This document shows, in pieces, positions 17,871-26,366 of a stretch of DNA of 27,705 nucleotides. The translations under genes were made by a program, and so were the position numbers. Below the pieces are notes generated by a model. The model was given only the letters and a program-made list of their open reading frames with translations, was not told the origin of the DNA and searched no databases. Source of the DNA: Dichotomicrobium sp964650735 (GTDB lineage Bacteria; Pseudomonadota; Alphaproteobacteria; Rhizobiales; Rhodomicrobiaceae); contig CAZYUT010000014.1 of NCBI GenBank assembly GCA_964650735.1, positions 1 through 27,705 of the forward strand, written 5' to 3'. Numbering within the stretch: position 1 is the first letter of the stretch; each line of letters begins with the position of its first letter.

Positions 17871-19103
17871 ATGAAACGCCGAACCTTTCTGACCGGCGGC
17901 GCCGTCGCGGCGACGTCTGCGGTTGCGGCTCCGGCTGTGGCGCAGGGCAGGCGGGAGTTGAAAATGGCGCTCGCTTGGCCGCTGAACTATCCGGGCTATG
18001 GGACGAGCGCGCAGATCCTGGCCAAGAAGATCACCGAAGCCACCGAGGGGCGGCTGAGCGTCAAGCCTTACGGCGCCAATGAAATCGTCCCGGTATCGGA
18101 GATGTTCGATGCGGTCGCCGATGGCCGGGTCGATATGTACCACGCTATCGACTACTACTGGGAGGATAAGGACCCCGCGTTCAACTTCTTTGCTTCCGTT
18201 CCCTTCGGTCTCAGCCCCATTGAGATGGATACCTGGCTTAACAGGTATGGCGGTCAAGAACTGTGGGACCAGCTCTCAGCGCGCTACAACATCAAGCCGC
18301 TGGCGGCCGGCAATACCGGCGTGCAGATGGGCGGCTGGTTCAACAAGCGCATCGACAGCGAGGCGGACCTGCGCGGCCTGCGCATCCGGGTCACCGGGCT
18401 TGCCGCGGAGGTCTATAAGTCCTTCGGCGCCGAGACAGTGGTCGTCCCCGGCGGCAGGGTTGTTGACGCGCTCAAATCTGGCGAGATCGACGGGGCTGAA
18501 TGGGTGGGCCCCTGGAATGACATGGCGCTCGGGCTGCACCGCGCCGCACGGTATTACTACCATCCAGGCTATCACGAGCCGGGCACGCAGATCAGCGTCG
18601 GGATCAACCTCGATCTGTGGATCGGGCTTTCCGAGGGCGAAAAGGAGCTGATCAAGATGGCCTGCCGCACCGAAGCCGTGCGTATGCTGGCAGAATTCAA
18701 CTCGCGCAACGCCGCGGCGATTACCCAGCTGGTGCGCGACGGCCAGGTTCAGATCCTTGGTTTTCCGGACAACTTGCTGAACGAGTTCGGCAAGGCCTCG
18801 AGCGAGGTGGCAATGCGGCTGGCCGCGAGCAGCGATCACGCCACGGCAATCTTCGACAACTTTGTCAGCGCACGCTACCAACTGTTGCGCTGGACAAAGG
18901 TCGCGGAGGACGCCTTCCTGCTCGCGCGGCGGCTGCCCTTCGACTATGACCGCTCCGAGGCGCTGGGGCTCGATCGCGAGCTGTCGCCGGAGCAGCACGA
19001 TACCGGTCAGCAGCTTCTGCGCCAGGGCTCACGCGAGGTGCCGGGCGAAACGCGCAGCTCCGTCGACGCCGTGCCAAGGATCATCGACGTTCAACCCGAG
19101 TAA
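17871..19103 (+). CDS. TRAP transporter solute-binding protein, TakP-like (first copy)
   Basis: This 410-residue periplasmic receptor of a TRAP-type transporter is closest by eye to TakP of Rhodobacter sphaeroides, which binds pyruvate and other 2-oxo acids with sodium. The N-terminus MKRRTFLTGG followed by a weakly hydrophobic stretch and AVAQ is a twin-arginine (Tat) export signal, so it is probably folded before export. Shared TakP landmarks are NTGVQMGGWF (148-157), Arg173 in RIRV, and the Glu210-Trp211 pair in AEWVGPWND, which lines the ligand/metal site. About 50 residues after the normal end (LPFDYDR onwards) form an extra polar tail. The gene starts a cluster with a paralogue 56 bases downstream. 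No dctQ or dctM membrane genes are present, so the partner permease must be elsewhere. Confidence 0.92.
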   Translation: MKRRTFLTGGAVAATSAVAAPAVAQGRRELKMALAWPLNYPGYGTSAQILAKKITEATEGRLSVKPYGANEIVPVSEMFDAVADGRVDMYHAIDYYWEDKDPAFNFFASVPFGLSPIEMDTWLNRYGGQELWDQLSARYNIKPLAAGNTGVQMGGWFNKRIDSEADLRGLRIRVTGLAAEVYKSFGAETVVVPGGRVVDALKSGEIDGAEWVGPWNDMALGLHRAARYYYHPGYHEPGTQISVGINLDLWIGLSEGEKELIKMACRTEAVRMLAEFNSRNAAAITQLVRDGQVQILGFPDNLLNEFGKASSEVAMRLAASSDHATAIFDNFVSARYQLLRWTKVAEDAFLLARRLPFDYDRSEALGLDRELSPEQHDTGQQLLRQGSREVPGETRSSVDAVPRIIDVQPE

Positions 19104-19159
19104 AACGAGACGGTTACGCGATGCGTTTCGCGCAATAGTGAGTGTGAGGGTAAGTGATT

Positions 19160-20377
19160 ATGAAGCGTAGAGCATTTATTGGCGGGTTGGCGGCAACGTC
19201 AGCAGCGGCGGCGAGCTTCCCGCGCCCGGCCATCTCCCAGGGCAAGCGCGAGTTGCGGCTCGCCTGCACCCACAACGCCACCGCGCGCGGCTTCGCCACC
19301 AGCTTGCGCCGGCTGGTCGAACGCATCCGGCTGGCCACCGAGGGACAGATCGAAATCAAGATCTTCTGGGCCGGAGAAGTGGTGGAGGCGTTTGACAGTT
19401 TCGATGCCGCCTCGCGCGGCGACGTCGAAATGTACTATGGCTCCGAGCAGTACTGGTTCTCGCGCAAGTCGCCAGGCTACGCGTTCTTTGGCTCGCTGCC
19501 CTACGGCATGACCATCACCGAGCACGAAGCCTGGCTGGAATACCTGGGCGGCAAGGAACTCTGGCGCGAGTTGTCGGCGCGCTACAACATCATGCCCCTG
19601 CCCGCAGGCGACACCGGCGTGCAGATGGGCGGCTGGTTTAAGAGCGAGGTCAATTCGCTCGCCGATTTCCAAGGGTTGCGCTACCGCGTGCCCGGCATCT
19701 ACGCGCCCATCATCGAGAGAGTCGGCGGCAAGCCGGTGAGTTTGCCGGGCAGCAAGATTACGCAGGCCTTCCAGGCGGGGGAACTGGATGCCGCGGAATT
19801 CGTGGGGCCGTGGGCCGACCGCGAGAAGGAGTTCCACAAATATGCCCGTTACTATTATTGGCCCGGCGTTCACTCGCCAATCTCTCTGACGGGCCTGGGC
19901 ATCAACATGCAGGTCTGGAACAGCCTCAACCCTGGACACCAGAGGGTCATTGAGCTCGCATGCCAGCAGGAACGCCGCGATACCGCCGAAGACTACTACA
20001 GCTACCATGGTCTTGTGCTTCAGCAACTGATCAAGGAGGATGGCGTGCGCCTGCGCCAGTTCCCGGATGAGGTGCTCACCGGCATCGGCAAGGCCGCTGG
20101 CGAGGTGATTGCGGACCAAGTGCAGGGCGACGAGCTTTTGGCGCGGATCTACGCAAGTTTCATGAATGCCCGCAAGCGCCTGTTGCGCTGGAGCTCATAC
20201 GGCGATGAGAGCTTTCTGGTCGGGCGGCGTCTGCCGTTCCGCTATGGCCCGCCGGGCGAGGTGGCGTTGGTCAGGCCGAAGCCGATAGACCCGCGCTTCC
20301 TGCCGGCTGGCGATTCGGACCAGATGCCCGCGCCAAGCGCCGAGCCGGTGATCACAAACACCATCACCCGCATCTAG
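19160..20377 (+). CDS. TRAP transporter solute-binding protein, TakP-like (second copy)
   Basis: This 405-residue paralogue of the preceding gene has the same layout: a Tat signal (MKRRAFIGG, with ISQG near 25-28), the DTGVQMGGWF segment (151-160) and Arg176 in RYRV. In the site where the first copy has Glu-Trp, this one has Glu213-Phe214 (AAEFVGPWAD), so the ligand pocket probably differs. A polar C-terminal tail of about 40 residues follows the last helix. The ATG at 19160 has GAGGG nine bases upstream; a GTG at 19154 would add two residues. It is co-directional with its neighbours, 56 bases after the first copy and 30 bases before the phosphoesterase. Tandem divergence points to an old duplication and two related substrates, probably carboxylic or 2-oxo acids (inference). 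Confidence 0.92.
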   Translation: MKRRAFIGGLAATSAAAASFPRPAISQGKRELRLACTHNATARGFATSLRRLVERIRLATEGQIEIKIFWAGEVVEAFDSFDAASRGDVEMYYGSEQYWFSRKSPGYAFFGSLPYGMTITEHEAWLEYLGGKELWRELSARYNIMPLPAGDTGVQMGGWFKSEVNSLADFQGLRYRVPGIYAPIIERVGGKPVSLPGSKITQAFQAGELDAAEFVGPWADREKEFHKYARYYYWPGVHSPISLTGLGINMQVWNSLNPGHQRVIELACQQERRDTAEDYYSYHGLVLQQLIKEDGVRLRQFPDEVLTGIGKAAGEVIADQVQGDELLARIYASFMNARKRLLRWSSYGDESFLVGRRLPFRYGPPGEVALVRPKPIDPRFLPAGDSDQMPAPSAEPVITNTITRI

Positions 20378-20407
20378 CCGGGAGGGGACGCGGCACGCCG
20401 AGGGCTG

Positions 20408-21376
20408 ATGTTCACGCTCGCCCATCTGACGGATCCGCATCTTGGCCCGCTGCCGCCAGCGCGCTTTCATCAGCTGCTCAGCAAGCGGTTGATTGGCTAT
20501 ATCAACTGGTATCGGCGGCAGGGCCTCCACCGGCCCGAGGCGCTCGATGCGATTGTCGCAGACCTTCGCGCGCAGGCGCCGGACCACATCGCCGTGACGG
20601 GCGATCTTGTCAACATAGCGCTGCCGGCGGAGTTCCGTCACGCGCTGGCCTGGCTCAGGGGGCTGGGCGACCCGGCGCATGTCAGCGTCATTCCCGGCAA
20701 TCATGATGCCTATGTGCCGCAATGGGGCGGGGACGGCTATCGGCTCTGGGCGGACTACATGCGCTCTGACGCGCGGGGTGCGAAATTTCTCCATGGCTCT
20801 CCAGCGCCATTTCCCTACGTGCGGGTGTTCGGCGACATCGCGCTCATCGGCATGTCGAGCGCGCAGGCCACAGCGCCGTTCATTGCCGCTGGGCGTCTCG
20901 GGCGCGGCCAGCTCTCTAGGCTAGAAGCGGCGATCGAAGCGTTGGGCGCGTCGGGCCTGATACGCGTGCTCTTGATCCACCATCCGCCGCTGCCGGGCAT
21001 GGCGAGCTGGCGGCGCGGGTTGCACGACGCGGACGCGCTGAGGAATGTGCTTCGCGCGCGGGGCGCGGAGCTTGTGCTGCATGGCCACGAGCATCGCTTC
21101 ACGTTGAACTGGCTCGAATGGTCAGGCGGCGCGATCCCGGTCGTCGGCGCGCCCTCGGCCTCAGCGGCGGCCTCGGCGACCCGGGAACAGCGCCATGGCA
21201 AGCCGCCGGCCGCCTATCACATTTATCGGATTGCCCGCCAAAACGACGGGTGTGTGATCCATATGACACGCCGCGGGCTGATCGACGGTGGCGCGCGCGT
21301 GGGCGAACTGGGCGAGATGCGCCTGACGCCGCCGGAAAGCGCGAATACTCGCGAATTTCTGGGCAAAAACGGCTGA
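20408..21376 (+). CDS. Calcineurin-like metallophosphoesterase
   Basis: This is a two-metal phosphoesterase of 322 residues with all the signature blocks: Asp9-x-His11 (LTDPHLG), Gly-Asp66 (TGDLVN), Asn98-His99-Asp (PGNHD), the His-His pair at 191-192 and GHEH (226-229). It resembles the 3',5'-cyclic-nucleotide phosphodiesterase/Icc-like group, but the natural substrate cannot be read from sequence. There is no signal peptide, so it acts in the cytoplasm. The C-terminal 40 residues are not part of the catalytic core. It starts 30 bases after the second TRAP receptor on the same strand and is probably co-transcribed, although a functional link between the phosphoesterase and solute uptake is unproven. 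Confidence 0.92.
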   Translation: MFTLAHLTDPHLGPLPPARFHQLLSKRLIGYINWYRRQGLHRPEALDAIVADLRAQAPDHIAVTGDLVNIALPAEFRHALAWLRGLGDPAHVSVIPGNHDAYVPQWGGDGYRLWADYMRSDARGAKFLHGSPAPFPYVRVFGDIALIGMSSAQATAPFIAAGRLGRGQLSRLEAAIEALGASGLIRVLLIHHPPLPGMASWRRGLHDADALRNVLRARGAELVLHGHEHRFTLNWLEWSGGAIPVVGAPSASAAASATREQRHGKPPAAYHIYRIARQNDGCVIHMTRRGLIDGGARVGELGEMRLTPPESANTREFLGKNG

Positions 21377-21867
21377 TCCCCAGCTTTTCCAAAGGGGTGT
21401 CCGAAGACGCGGCGCGCCATGCGGAAGCGTGCACGAATCGCCGTAAAAACACCGCCGGCTCATCGCGATGGACATGCAAGCCGAACACAAGACCTCGCGA
21501 AAACGTGACGGTGTTACTACATGTTGTGTCAACAGTTAAAGACATCCACCAAGCCTTGACTTCGCGCCCCGACTCACGCCATCGTGTGCGGGTGTTCGGC
21601 AGCGGGGTGCCGTCACTCTACCCAACTGAGTAGCGTGGGCCGCCGGCGTGGCGTTGGCCGGTACAAGGTCCGTACGGCGTCACACCTTGGCGTCGCTGCG
21701 TAAGCGTTTTTCCAAAGTATTGTTCGCGTATTGACCGCCGTATTCGTCTCTGGGCAAGAGCATCGGCGCACGTCAATTCTGTTTTGCGTCCGCGTCCTCT
21801 TAGCAATCTGCAAAAATTACAAATCAAAATCGCTGCGCAAGTCAGTGAAACCTTGAGGGATGCACAG
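21377..21867. other. 490-base leader region upstream of nrdJ
   Basis: No credible gene is present; the frames that cross it are extensions or shadows. It holds a NrdR-box-like site (listed separately), a TGTTG-TGT-CAACA palindrome overlapping that site, and several possible hairpins. Those include CGGCA-N6-TGCCG (about 21599-21614) and CAAGGT (21664-21669) pairing with ACCTTG (21684-21689) around CCGTACGG. A GAGGG ribosome site lies at 21855-21859. I looked for the B12-box of a cobalamin riboswitch, which would suit a B12-dependent enzyme, and did not find one. Confidence 0.55.
21514..21529 (+). promoter_or_regulatory. NrdR-box-like operator upstream of nrdJ
   Basis: TTACTACATGTTGTGT matches 12 of 16 positions of the NrdR-box consensus acaCwAtATaTwGtgt, including the whole right half. 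NrdR is the ATP/dATP-sensing repressor of ribonucleotide reductase genes. A weaker match (ACACAAGACCTCGCGA, 21485-21500, 10 of 16) lies 29 bases upstream; functional boxes are usually 31-32 apart, so the pair is not ideal. A possible promoter, TTACTA (21514) with TAAAGA 17 bases later, overlaps the site, as expected for repression. Confidence 0.45.
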
Positions 21868-24800
21868 ATGCGGATCGAACGGCGCTTTACCACCGAGGGG
21901 CAATCACCATACGCGGACATCGGCTTTCGCAAGGCCACCAGTGAAATCCGCAATCCTGACGGCTCGGTCGTTTTCCGGCTCGACAGCTTCTTGGTGCCCG
22001 CCCATTTCAGCCAGGTCGCGGCTGACATCCTCGCGCAAAAGTACTTCCGCAAGGCCGGCGTGCCGGCGCGGCTGAAGCGCGTCGAGGAGAACAGCGTCCC
22101 GTCCTGGCTGTGGCGCTCTGTGCCGGACAAGGCTGCGCTTGCGAACCTGCCTGAGGACGCGCGCTACGGCAGCGAGACGGATTCGCGCCAGGTGTTCGAC
22201 CGGCTGGCCGGCACTTGGACCTATTGGGGCTGGAAGCATGGCTACTTCGACGAAGAGCGGGACGCGCGCGCGTTTTACGATGAGCTTCGCTACATGCTCG
22301 CCATGCAGATGGCCGCGCCGAACAGCCCGCAATGGTTCAACACGGGCCTGCACTGGGCTTACGGTATCGACGGGCCGAGCCAGGGGCATTTCTACGTCGA
22401 TCCAGACACAGGCGAATTGACCCGCGCGACCTCGGCCTACGAGCATCCCCAGCCGCATGCCTGCTTCATCCAGTCGGTCGAGGACGATCTGGTGAATGAA
22501 CGCGGCATCATGGACCTGTGGGTCCGCGAGGGGCGGCTGTTCAAGTATGGCTCCGGCACCGGCTCCAACTTCTCGAAGCTGCGCGGCGAGGGCGAGCCGC
22601 TGTCGGGCGGCGGCAAGTCCTCCGGCTTGATGAGCTTCCTGAAGATCGGCGACCGGGCCGCGGGCGCGATCAAGTCCGGCGGCACGACCCGTCGCGCGGC
22701 GAAAATGGTGATCGTCGATGTCGACCATCCAGACATCGAAGCGTTCGTCAACTGGAAGGTGGTCGAGGAGCAGAAGGTCGCCGCGCTGGTGGCGGGGTCG
22801 AAGGCCTGCGCCAAGCATCTGAGCGCCGTCATGCGCGCGGCCGTCAATTGCGAGGGCACAGGCGACGACTGCTTCGACCCGGCGCGCAACCCGGCGCTGA
22901 AACGCGAGATCAAGGCTGCCCGAGCGGCCCATGTGCCGGAGAACTACATCCAGCGCGTGATCCAGTTCGCGCGGCAGGGCTACAAGAAGATTGAGTTCGA
23001 GGTTTACGACACCGATTGGGACAGCGAAGCCTATCGCACGGTCGCCGGGCAGAACTCCAACAACTCGGTGCGGGTCACCGACGACTTCCTGCGCGCGGTC
23101 GAGCGGGGCGAAAGCTGGCCGCTGAAAAGCCGCACGAATGGCGAGACAATCCGTGAGATCGATGCCGCGGCGCTTTGGGACCAGATCGGCTATGCCGCCT
23201 GGGCGTCTGCCGATCCGGGCATCCAGTTCCACACCACGATCAACGACTGGCACACCTGCCCGGCCTCGGGGCAGATCCGCGCGTCGAACCCGTGCTCCGA
23301 ATATATGTTCCTTGACGACACGGCGTGTAACCTCGCCTCGCTGAACCTGATGGCGTTCCGCGACAAGGCGGGCGAATTCGATGTCAACGCCTTCATCCAC
23401 GGCTGCAGGCTCTGGACGATCGTGCTGGAGGTCTCGGTGACGATGGCGCAGTTCCCCTCGCCAGAGATCGCACAGCTCTCCTACGAATATCGCACGCTCG
23501 GCCTTGGCTTTGCCAATCTCGGCGGGCTGCTGATGGCCGCGGGCATTCCTTATGACTCCGAGGAGGGACGGGCGCTGGCCGGGGCGATCTCCGCGCTGAT
23601 GACCGGCACGTCCTATGCCACAAGCGCGGAGATGGCGGCCCAGTTGGGCGCATTCGCGGGCTACGAGAAAAACGCCGAGCACATGCTGCGGGTGATGCGT
23701 AACCATCGCCGGGCGGCGCATGGCCAAATCGACGGTTACGAACAGCTGAACACCCCGCCGGTGCCGCTGAATGCCGCGGCCTGCACGCAGCAACGCGTGG
23801 CCGAAGCCGCCCGCGAAGCCTGGGACAAGGCGCTGGCGCTCGGCGAGCAGCATGGCTACCGCAACGCGCAGGCCACCGTGATCGCGCCGACCGGCACGAT
23901 CGGCCTGGTCATGGATTGCGACACCACGGGCATCGAGCCGGACTTCGCGCTGGTGAAGTTCAAGAAGCTGGCCGGAGGCGGCTATTTCAAGATCATCAAC
24001 CGCACGGTGCCGGAGGCGCTGAGGAAGCTTGGCTATGACGACTCGACCGTCGAGGCGATCGTCGCCTACGCGGTCGGCCACGGCACGCTGCAGGGCGCGC
24101 CGCACATCAACCACGAGACGCTGCGGGCCAAGGGCTTTACGCCTGAGAAGATCGCGGCGGTGGAGGCCGGGCTGGCCAGCGCCTTCGACATCAAATTCGC
24201 CTTCAACAAGTTCACGCTGGGCGAAGACTTTTGCACTGACGTGCTGGGCTTGCCTGCCGAACGGCTTGATGCGGCGGACTTCGACATGCTGGCCGAGCTT
24301 GGCTTTACCCGCCAGCAGATCGAGGCGGCAAACCAGTATGTCTGCGGGGCGATGACGTTGGAGGGCGCGCCGGGCCTGAAAGCCGAGCACCTGCCTGTGT
24401 TCGACTGCGCCAATCCATGCGGGCGCAAGGGCAAGCGCTTCCTTTCGACCGAGAGCCACATCCAGATGATGGCGGCAGCGCAGCCGTTCATCTCCGGCGC
24501 GATCTCCAAGACGATCAACATGCCGGGCAACGCCACGGTCGAGGATTGCAAGAACGCCTATCTCCAGTCCTGGCGGCTGGGCCTGAAGGCAAATGCGCTC
24601 TACCGCGACGGCTCTAAGCTCTCGCAGCCGCTCAGCACGCAGGCGCTGGGCGACGACGAGGATCACGCTGAGGAGGCCGAGGTCCAGGCAATGCAGCCGG
24701 CGCAAGCTAAGGCCGAAGTGGTCGCCGAGAAGATTGTCGAGCGCGTCGTTGAGCGTGTGCGGATGCGGGCGCACCGCGAGAAGCTGCCCGACCGCCGCAA

Positions 24801-25539
24801 GGGCTACACCCAGAAGGCGACCGTCGGCGGCCATAAGGTCTATCTGCGCACCGGCGAATACGAGACCGGCCAGCTCGGCGAGATTTTCATCGACATGCAC
24901 AAGGAAGGCGCGGCCTTCCGCTCGCTGATGAACAACTTCGCCATTGCTGTCTCGCTCGGCCTGCAGTACGGCGTGCCGCTTGAGGAGTATGTCGACGCTT
25001 TCACCTTCACCCGCTTTGAGCCAGCAGGCATGGTGCAGGGCAACGACACCATCAAGAACGCCACCTCGATCCTCGACTACATCTTCCGTGAACTGGCGGT
25101 GTCCTATCTGGGCCGGCACGATCTGGCCCATGTCGATCCGGCTGAGACAGGTGACACAACGATCGGCGGCGGCGAGAACGACGGCGTCGACGTCGCGGTC
25201 GTGGCGGACCGCTACATGAGCCGGGGCATGATGCGCGGTTCATTCGACAATAAAGTGGTGATGGTCGCGGCAAACAGCGCAAGCGCCAATCCGGTGGCCG
25301 CCATGCAGAAGAACATCGCAACGGCGCTGCACGAGGCGCAGGCGTCGCGCGTGCTGGAGACGACAGCCGTGCATGCCAGCGCCGAGACGGAGGCGCTCAC
25401 GACCGCGCGGCTGAGTTCGGAGGCTCGGCTCAAGGGCTACGAGGGCGAAGCCTGCGGCGAATGCGGCAACTTCACCCTGGTGCGCAACGGAACCTGTTTG
25501 AAGTGCGACACCTGCGGCGCAACGAGCGGCTGTTCATAA
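21868..25539 (+). CDS. nrdJ: Adenosylcobalamin-dependent (class II) ribonucleoside-diphosphate reductase
   Basis: NrdJ makes deoxyribonucleotides with a radical generated from adenosylcobalamin and works with or without oxygen. From the ATG at 21868 it has 1223 residues, typical of the long alphaproteobacterial form. The start is chosen for GAGGG eight bases upstream; a TTG at 21784 would add 28 unlikely residues. Active-site residues are visible: the redox cysteine Cys199 (PHACFIQS), the NPCSE block with Asn474, thiyl-radical Cys476 and Glu478, and the second redox cysteine Cys487 (DDTACNLASLNL). The part after about residue 920 has an acidic/coiled linker and an added domain. The tail CGECGNFTLVRNGTCLKCD, ending CGATSGCS, carries CxxC pairs for thiol transfer or metal binding. 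There is no sign of nrdAB, so this may be the main reductase, though that needs the rest of the genome. Confidence 0.97.
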   Translation: MRIERRFTTEGQSPYADIGFRKATSEIRNPDGSVVFRLDSFLVPAHFSQVAADILAQKYFRKAGVPARLKRVEENSVPSWLWRSVPDKAALANLPEDARYGSETDSRQVFDRLAGTWTYWGWKHGYFDEERDARAFYDELRYMLAMQMAAPNSPQWFNTGLHWAYGIDGPSQGHFYVDPDTGELTRATSAYEHPQPHACFIQSVEDDLVNERGIMDLWVREGRLFKYGSGTGSNFSKLRGEGEPLSGGGKSSGLMSFLKIGDRAAGAIKSGGTTRRAAKMVIVDVDHPDIEAFVNWKVVEEQKVAALVAGSKACAKHLSAVMRAAVNCEGTGDDCFDPARNPALKREIKAARAAHVPENYIQRVIQFARQGYKKIEFEVYDTDWDSEAYRTVAGQNSNNSVRVTDDFLRAVERGESWPLKSRTNGETIREIDAAALWDQIGYAAWASADPGIQFHTTINDWHTCPASGQIRASNPCSEYMFLDDTACNLASLNLMAFRDKAGEFDVNAFIHGCRLWTIVLEVSVTMAQFPSPEIAQLSYEYRTLGLGFANLGGLLMAAGIPYDSEEGRALAGAISALMTGTSYATSAEMAAQLGAFAGYEKNAEHMLRVMRNHRRAAHGQIDGYEQLNTPPVPLNAAACTQQRVAEAAREAWDKALALGEQHGYRNAQATVIAPTGTIGLVMDCDTTGIEPDFALVKFKKLAGGGYFKIINRTVPEALRKLGYDDSTVEAIVAYAVGHGTLQGAPHINHETLRAKGFTPEKIAAVEAGLASAFDIKFAFNKFTLGEDFCTDVLGLPAERLDAADFDMLAELGFTRQQIEAANQYVCGAMTLEGAPGLKAEHLPVFDCANPCGRKGKRFLSTESHIQMMAAAQPFISGAISKTINMPGNATVEDCKNAYLQSWRLGLKANALYRDGSKLSQPLSTQALGDDEDHAEEAEVQAMQPAQAKAEVVAEKIVERVVERVRMRAHREKLPDRRKGYTQKATVGGHKVYLRTGEYETGQLGEIFIDMHKEGAAFRSLMNNFAIAVSLGLQYGVPLEEYVDAFTFTRFEPAGMVQGNDTIKNATSILDYIFRELAVSYLGRHDLAHVDPAETGDTTIGGGENDGVDVAVVADRYMSRGMMRGSFDNKVVMVAANSASANPVAAMQKNIATALHEAQASRVLETTAVHASAETEALTTARLSSEARLKGYEGEACGECGNFTLVRNGTCLKCDTCGATSGCS

Positions 25540-25565
25540 GACGTATCGGATCATTCGCGGTTAGT

Positions 25566-25599
25566 CCGGTCCGGCTCCCGAGGGAGTCGGGCCGGTTTT
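25566..25599 (+). terminator. Strong intrinsic terminator of nrdJ
   Basis: CCGGTCCGGCTCCC (25566-25579) pairs with GGGAGTCGGGCCGG (25582-25595) in a 14-base stem with two G-U pairs and a two-base loop, which would open slightly in practice. Four T follow (25596-25599). It lies 27 bases after the nrdJ stop and separates it from the next gene. Confidence 0.85.
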
Positions 25600-25643
25600 G
25601 AGTCTGGGGCAGGTCATATGACGAGAACAAGGGGCGAGACACC

Positions 25644-26366
25644 ATGTGGCGGATCACGCAAAAGAGCGCCGAGGAGCTGGACAGCATCCTGTTTTTCCTC
25701 TCAAGCGCGCTGACCTCGGTGATCGACGAAAGCAGCTTTCTGGCGCATCACCAGGCGGCGCTGCCGCAGATCGGGGCGGGGCTGGCTTCCGCGGAAATCG
25801 CTTCCCGGCTGGCGATGTTCCGGCAGCAGGTGTGTGATGTGAGCGAGCGCGAGTTCATTCTTGTAACCAAGCTGGCGCGGGCGCGGCATTGGGCTCGGGA
25901 GCTTCGCCGCCATGAGCCGCACCTGCGCGCCGATATCGAGGCGTTTCTGGCCGCGACTGCGCGCTGTGCGGCTTTGGCTCGCAACCAGACGCCGGATGCG
26001 CAGAGCGTCTTTGATGGCCACGCGCAACCCAAACGATTTCTTGCGGAGCGGCTGCCCAGCGGCAGAGTTGCCGCTGAGGCTGCGCTGTCTCTCATGGAAC
26101 GGTTGGAAGCCGCAGAGAACGGAGGAGACCGCGCCGACAACGGGCCTCGATATCTGATCGGCGGAGAAATCAGCGTCGAGGCGCTTAACGAGATATGCGA
26201 GACGCTTCTGGCGCGTCTGGCGGCCCATTACGGCTGGGAAGACGGTGCGCCGGGGCTGGAGCCTGAAGAGGACGAGGCGCTGGACGAGGAGACTGGCAAC
26301 GCGGAAGACGCCTCCGACGGCGCGCCGGGCGAACCGGCTCAGGATGCCTCAGTCGAGACGCACTAA
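25644..26366 (+). CDS. Helical protein of unknown function
   Basis: I do not recognise this 240-residue protein. It is predicted by eye to be almost all alpha-helix, rich in Ala, Leu, Arg and Glu, without a signal peptide, membrane helix or metal motif. There are only three cysteines (64, 108 and 186, approximately). The last 40 residues (after GWEDG) form a strongly acidic, probably disordered tail (EPEEDEALDEETGNAEDA). GGGGCGAG lies at ribosome-site distance from the ATG at 25644. It follows the nrdJ terminator by 44 bases and its stop overlaps that of the convergent CinA-like gene. High-GC third positions and normal composition argue that it is a real resident gene. Confidence 0.75.
   Translation: MWRITQKSAEELDSILFFLSSALTSVIDESSFLAHHQAALPQIGAGLASAEIASRLAMFRQQVCDVSEREFILVTKLARARHWARELRRHEPHLRADIEAFLAATARCAALARNQTPDAQSVFDGHAQPKRFLAERLPSGRVAAEAALSLMERLEAAENGGDRADNGPRYLIGGEISVEALNEICETLLARLAAHYGWEDGAPGLEPEEDEALDEETGNAEDASDGAPGEPAQDASVETH

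Noticed and set aside
17640..18257. Minus-strand reading frame of about 200 codons
   Set aside because: It overlaps the start of the first TRAP receptor gene and has no recognisable protein features; a shadow of that gene.
21616..21630. Minus-strand CTCAGTTGGGTAGAG, identical to a tRNA D-arm
   Set aside because: No matching acceptor stem, no T8, no T-arm GTTCRA and no 7-base anticodon loop at the proper distances; at most a chance match or remnant.
21377..21867. Cobalamin riboswitch ahead of the B12-dependent reductase
   Set aside because: The B12-box and the GCCACTG core are absent on both strands.
21904..25131. Very long minus-strand open frame of over 1000 codons
   Set aside because: It is antisense to nrdJ and arises from the high-GC codon pattern; composition and repeats are those of a shadow frame.
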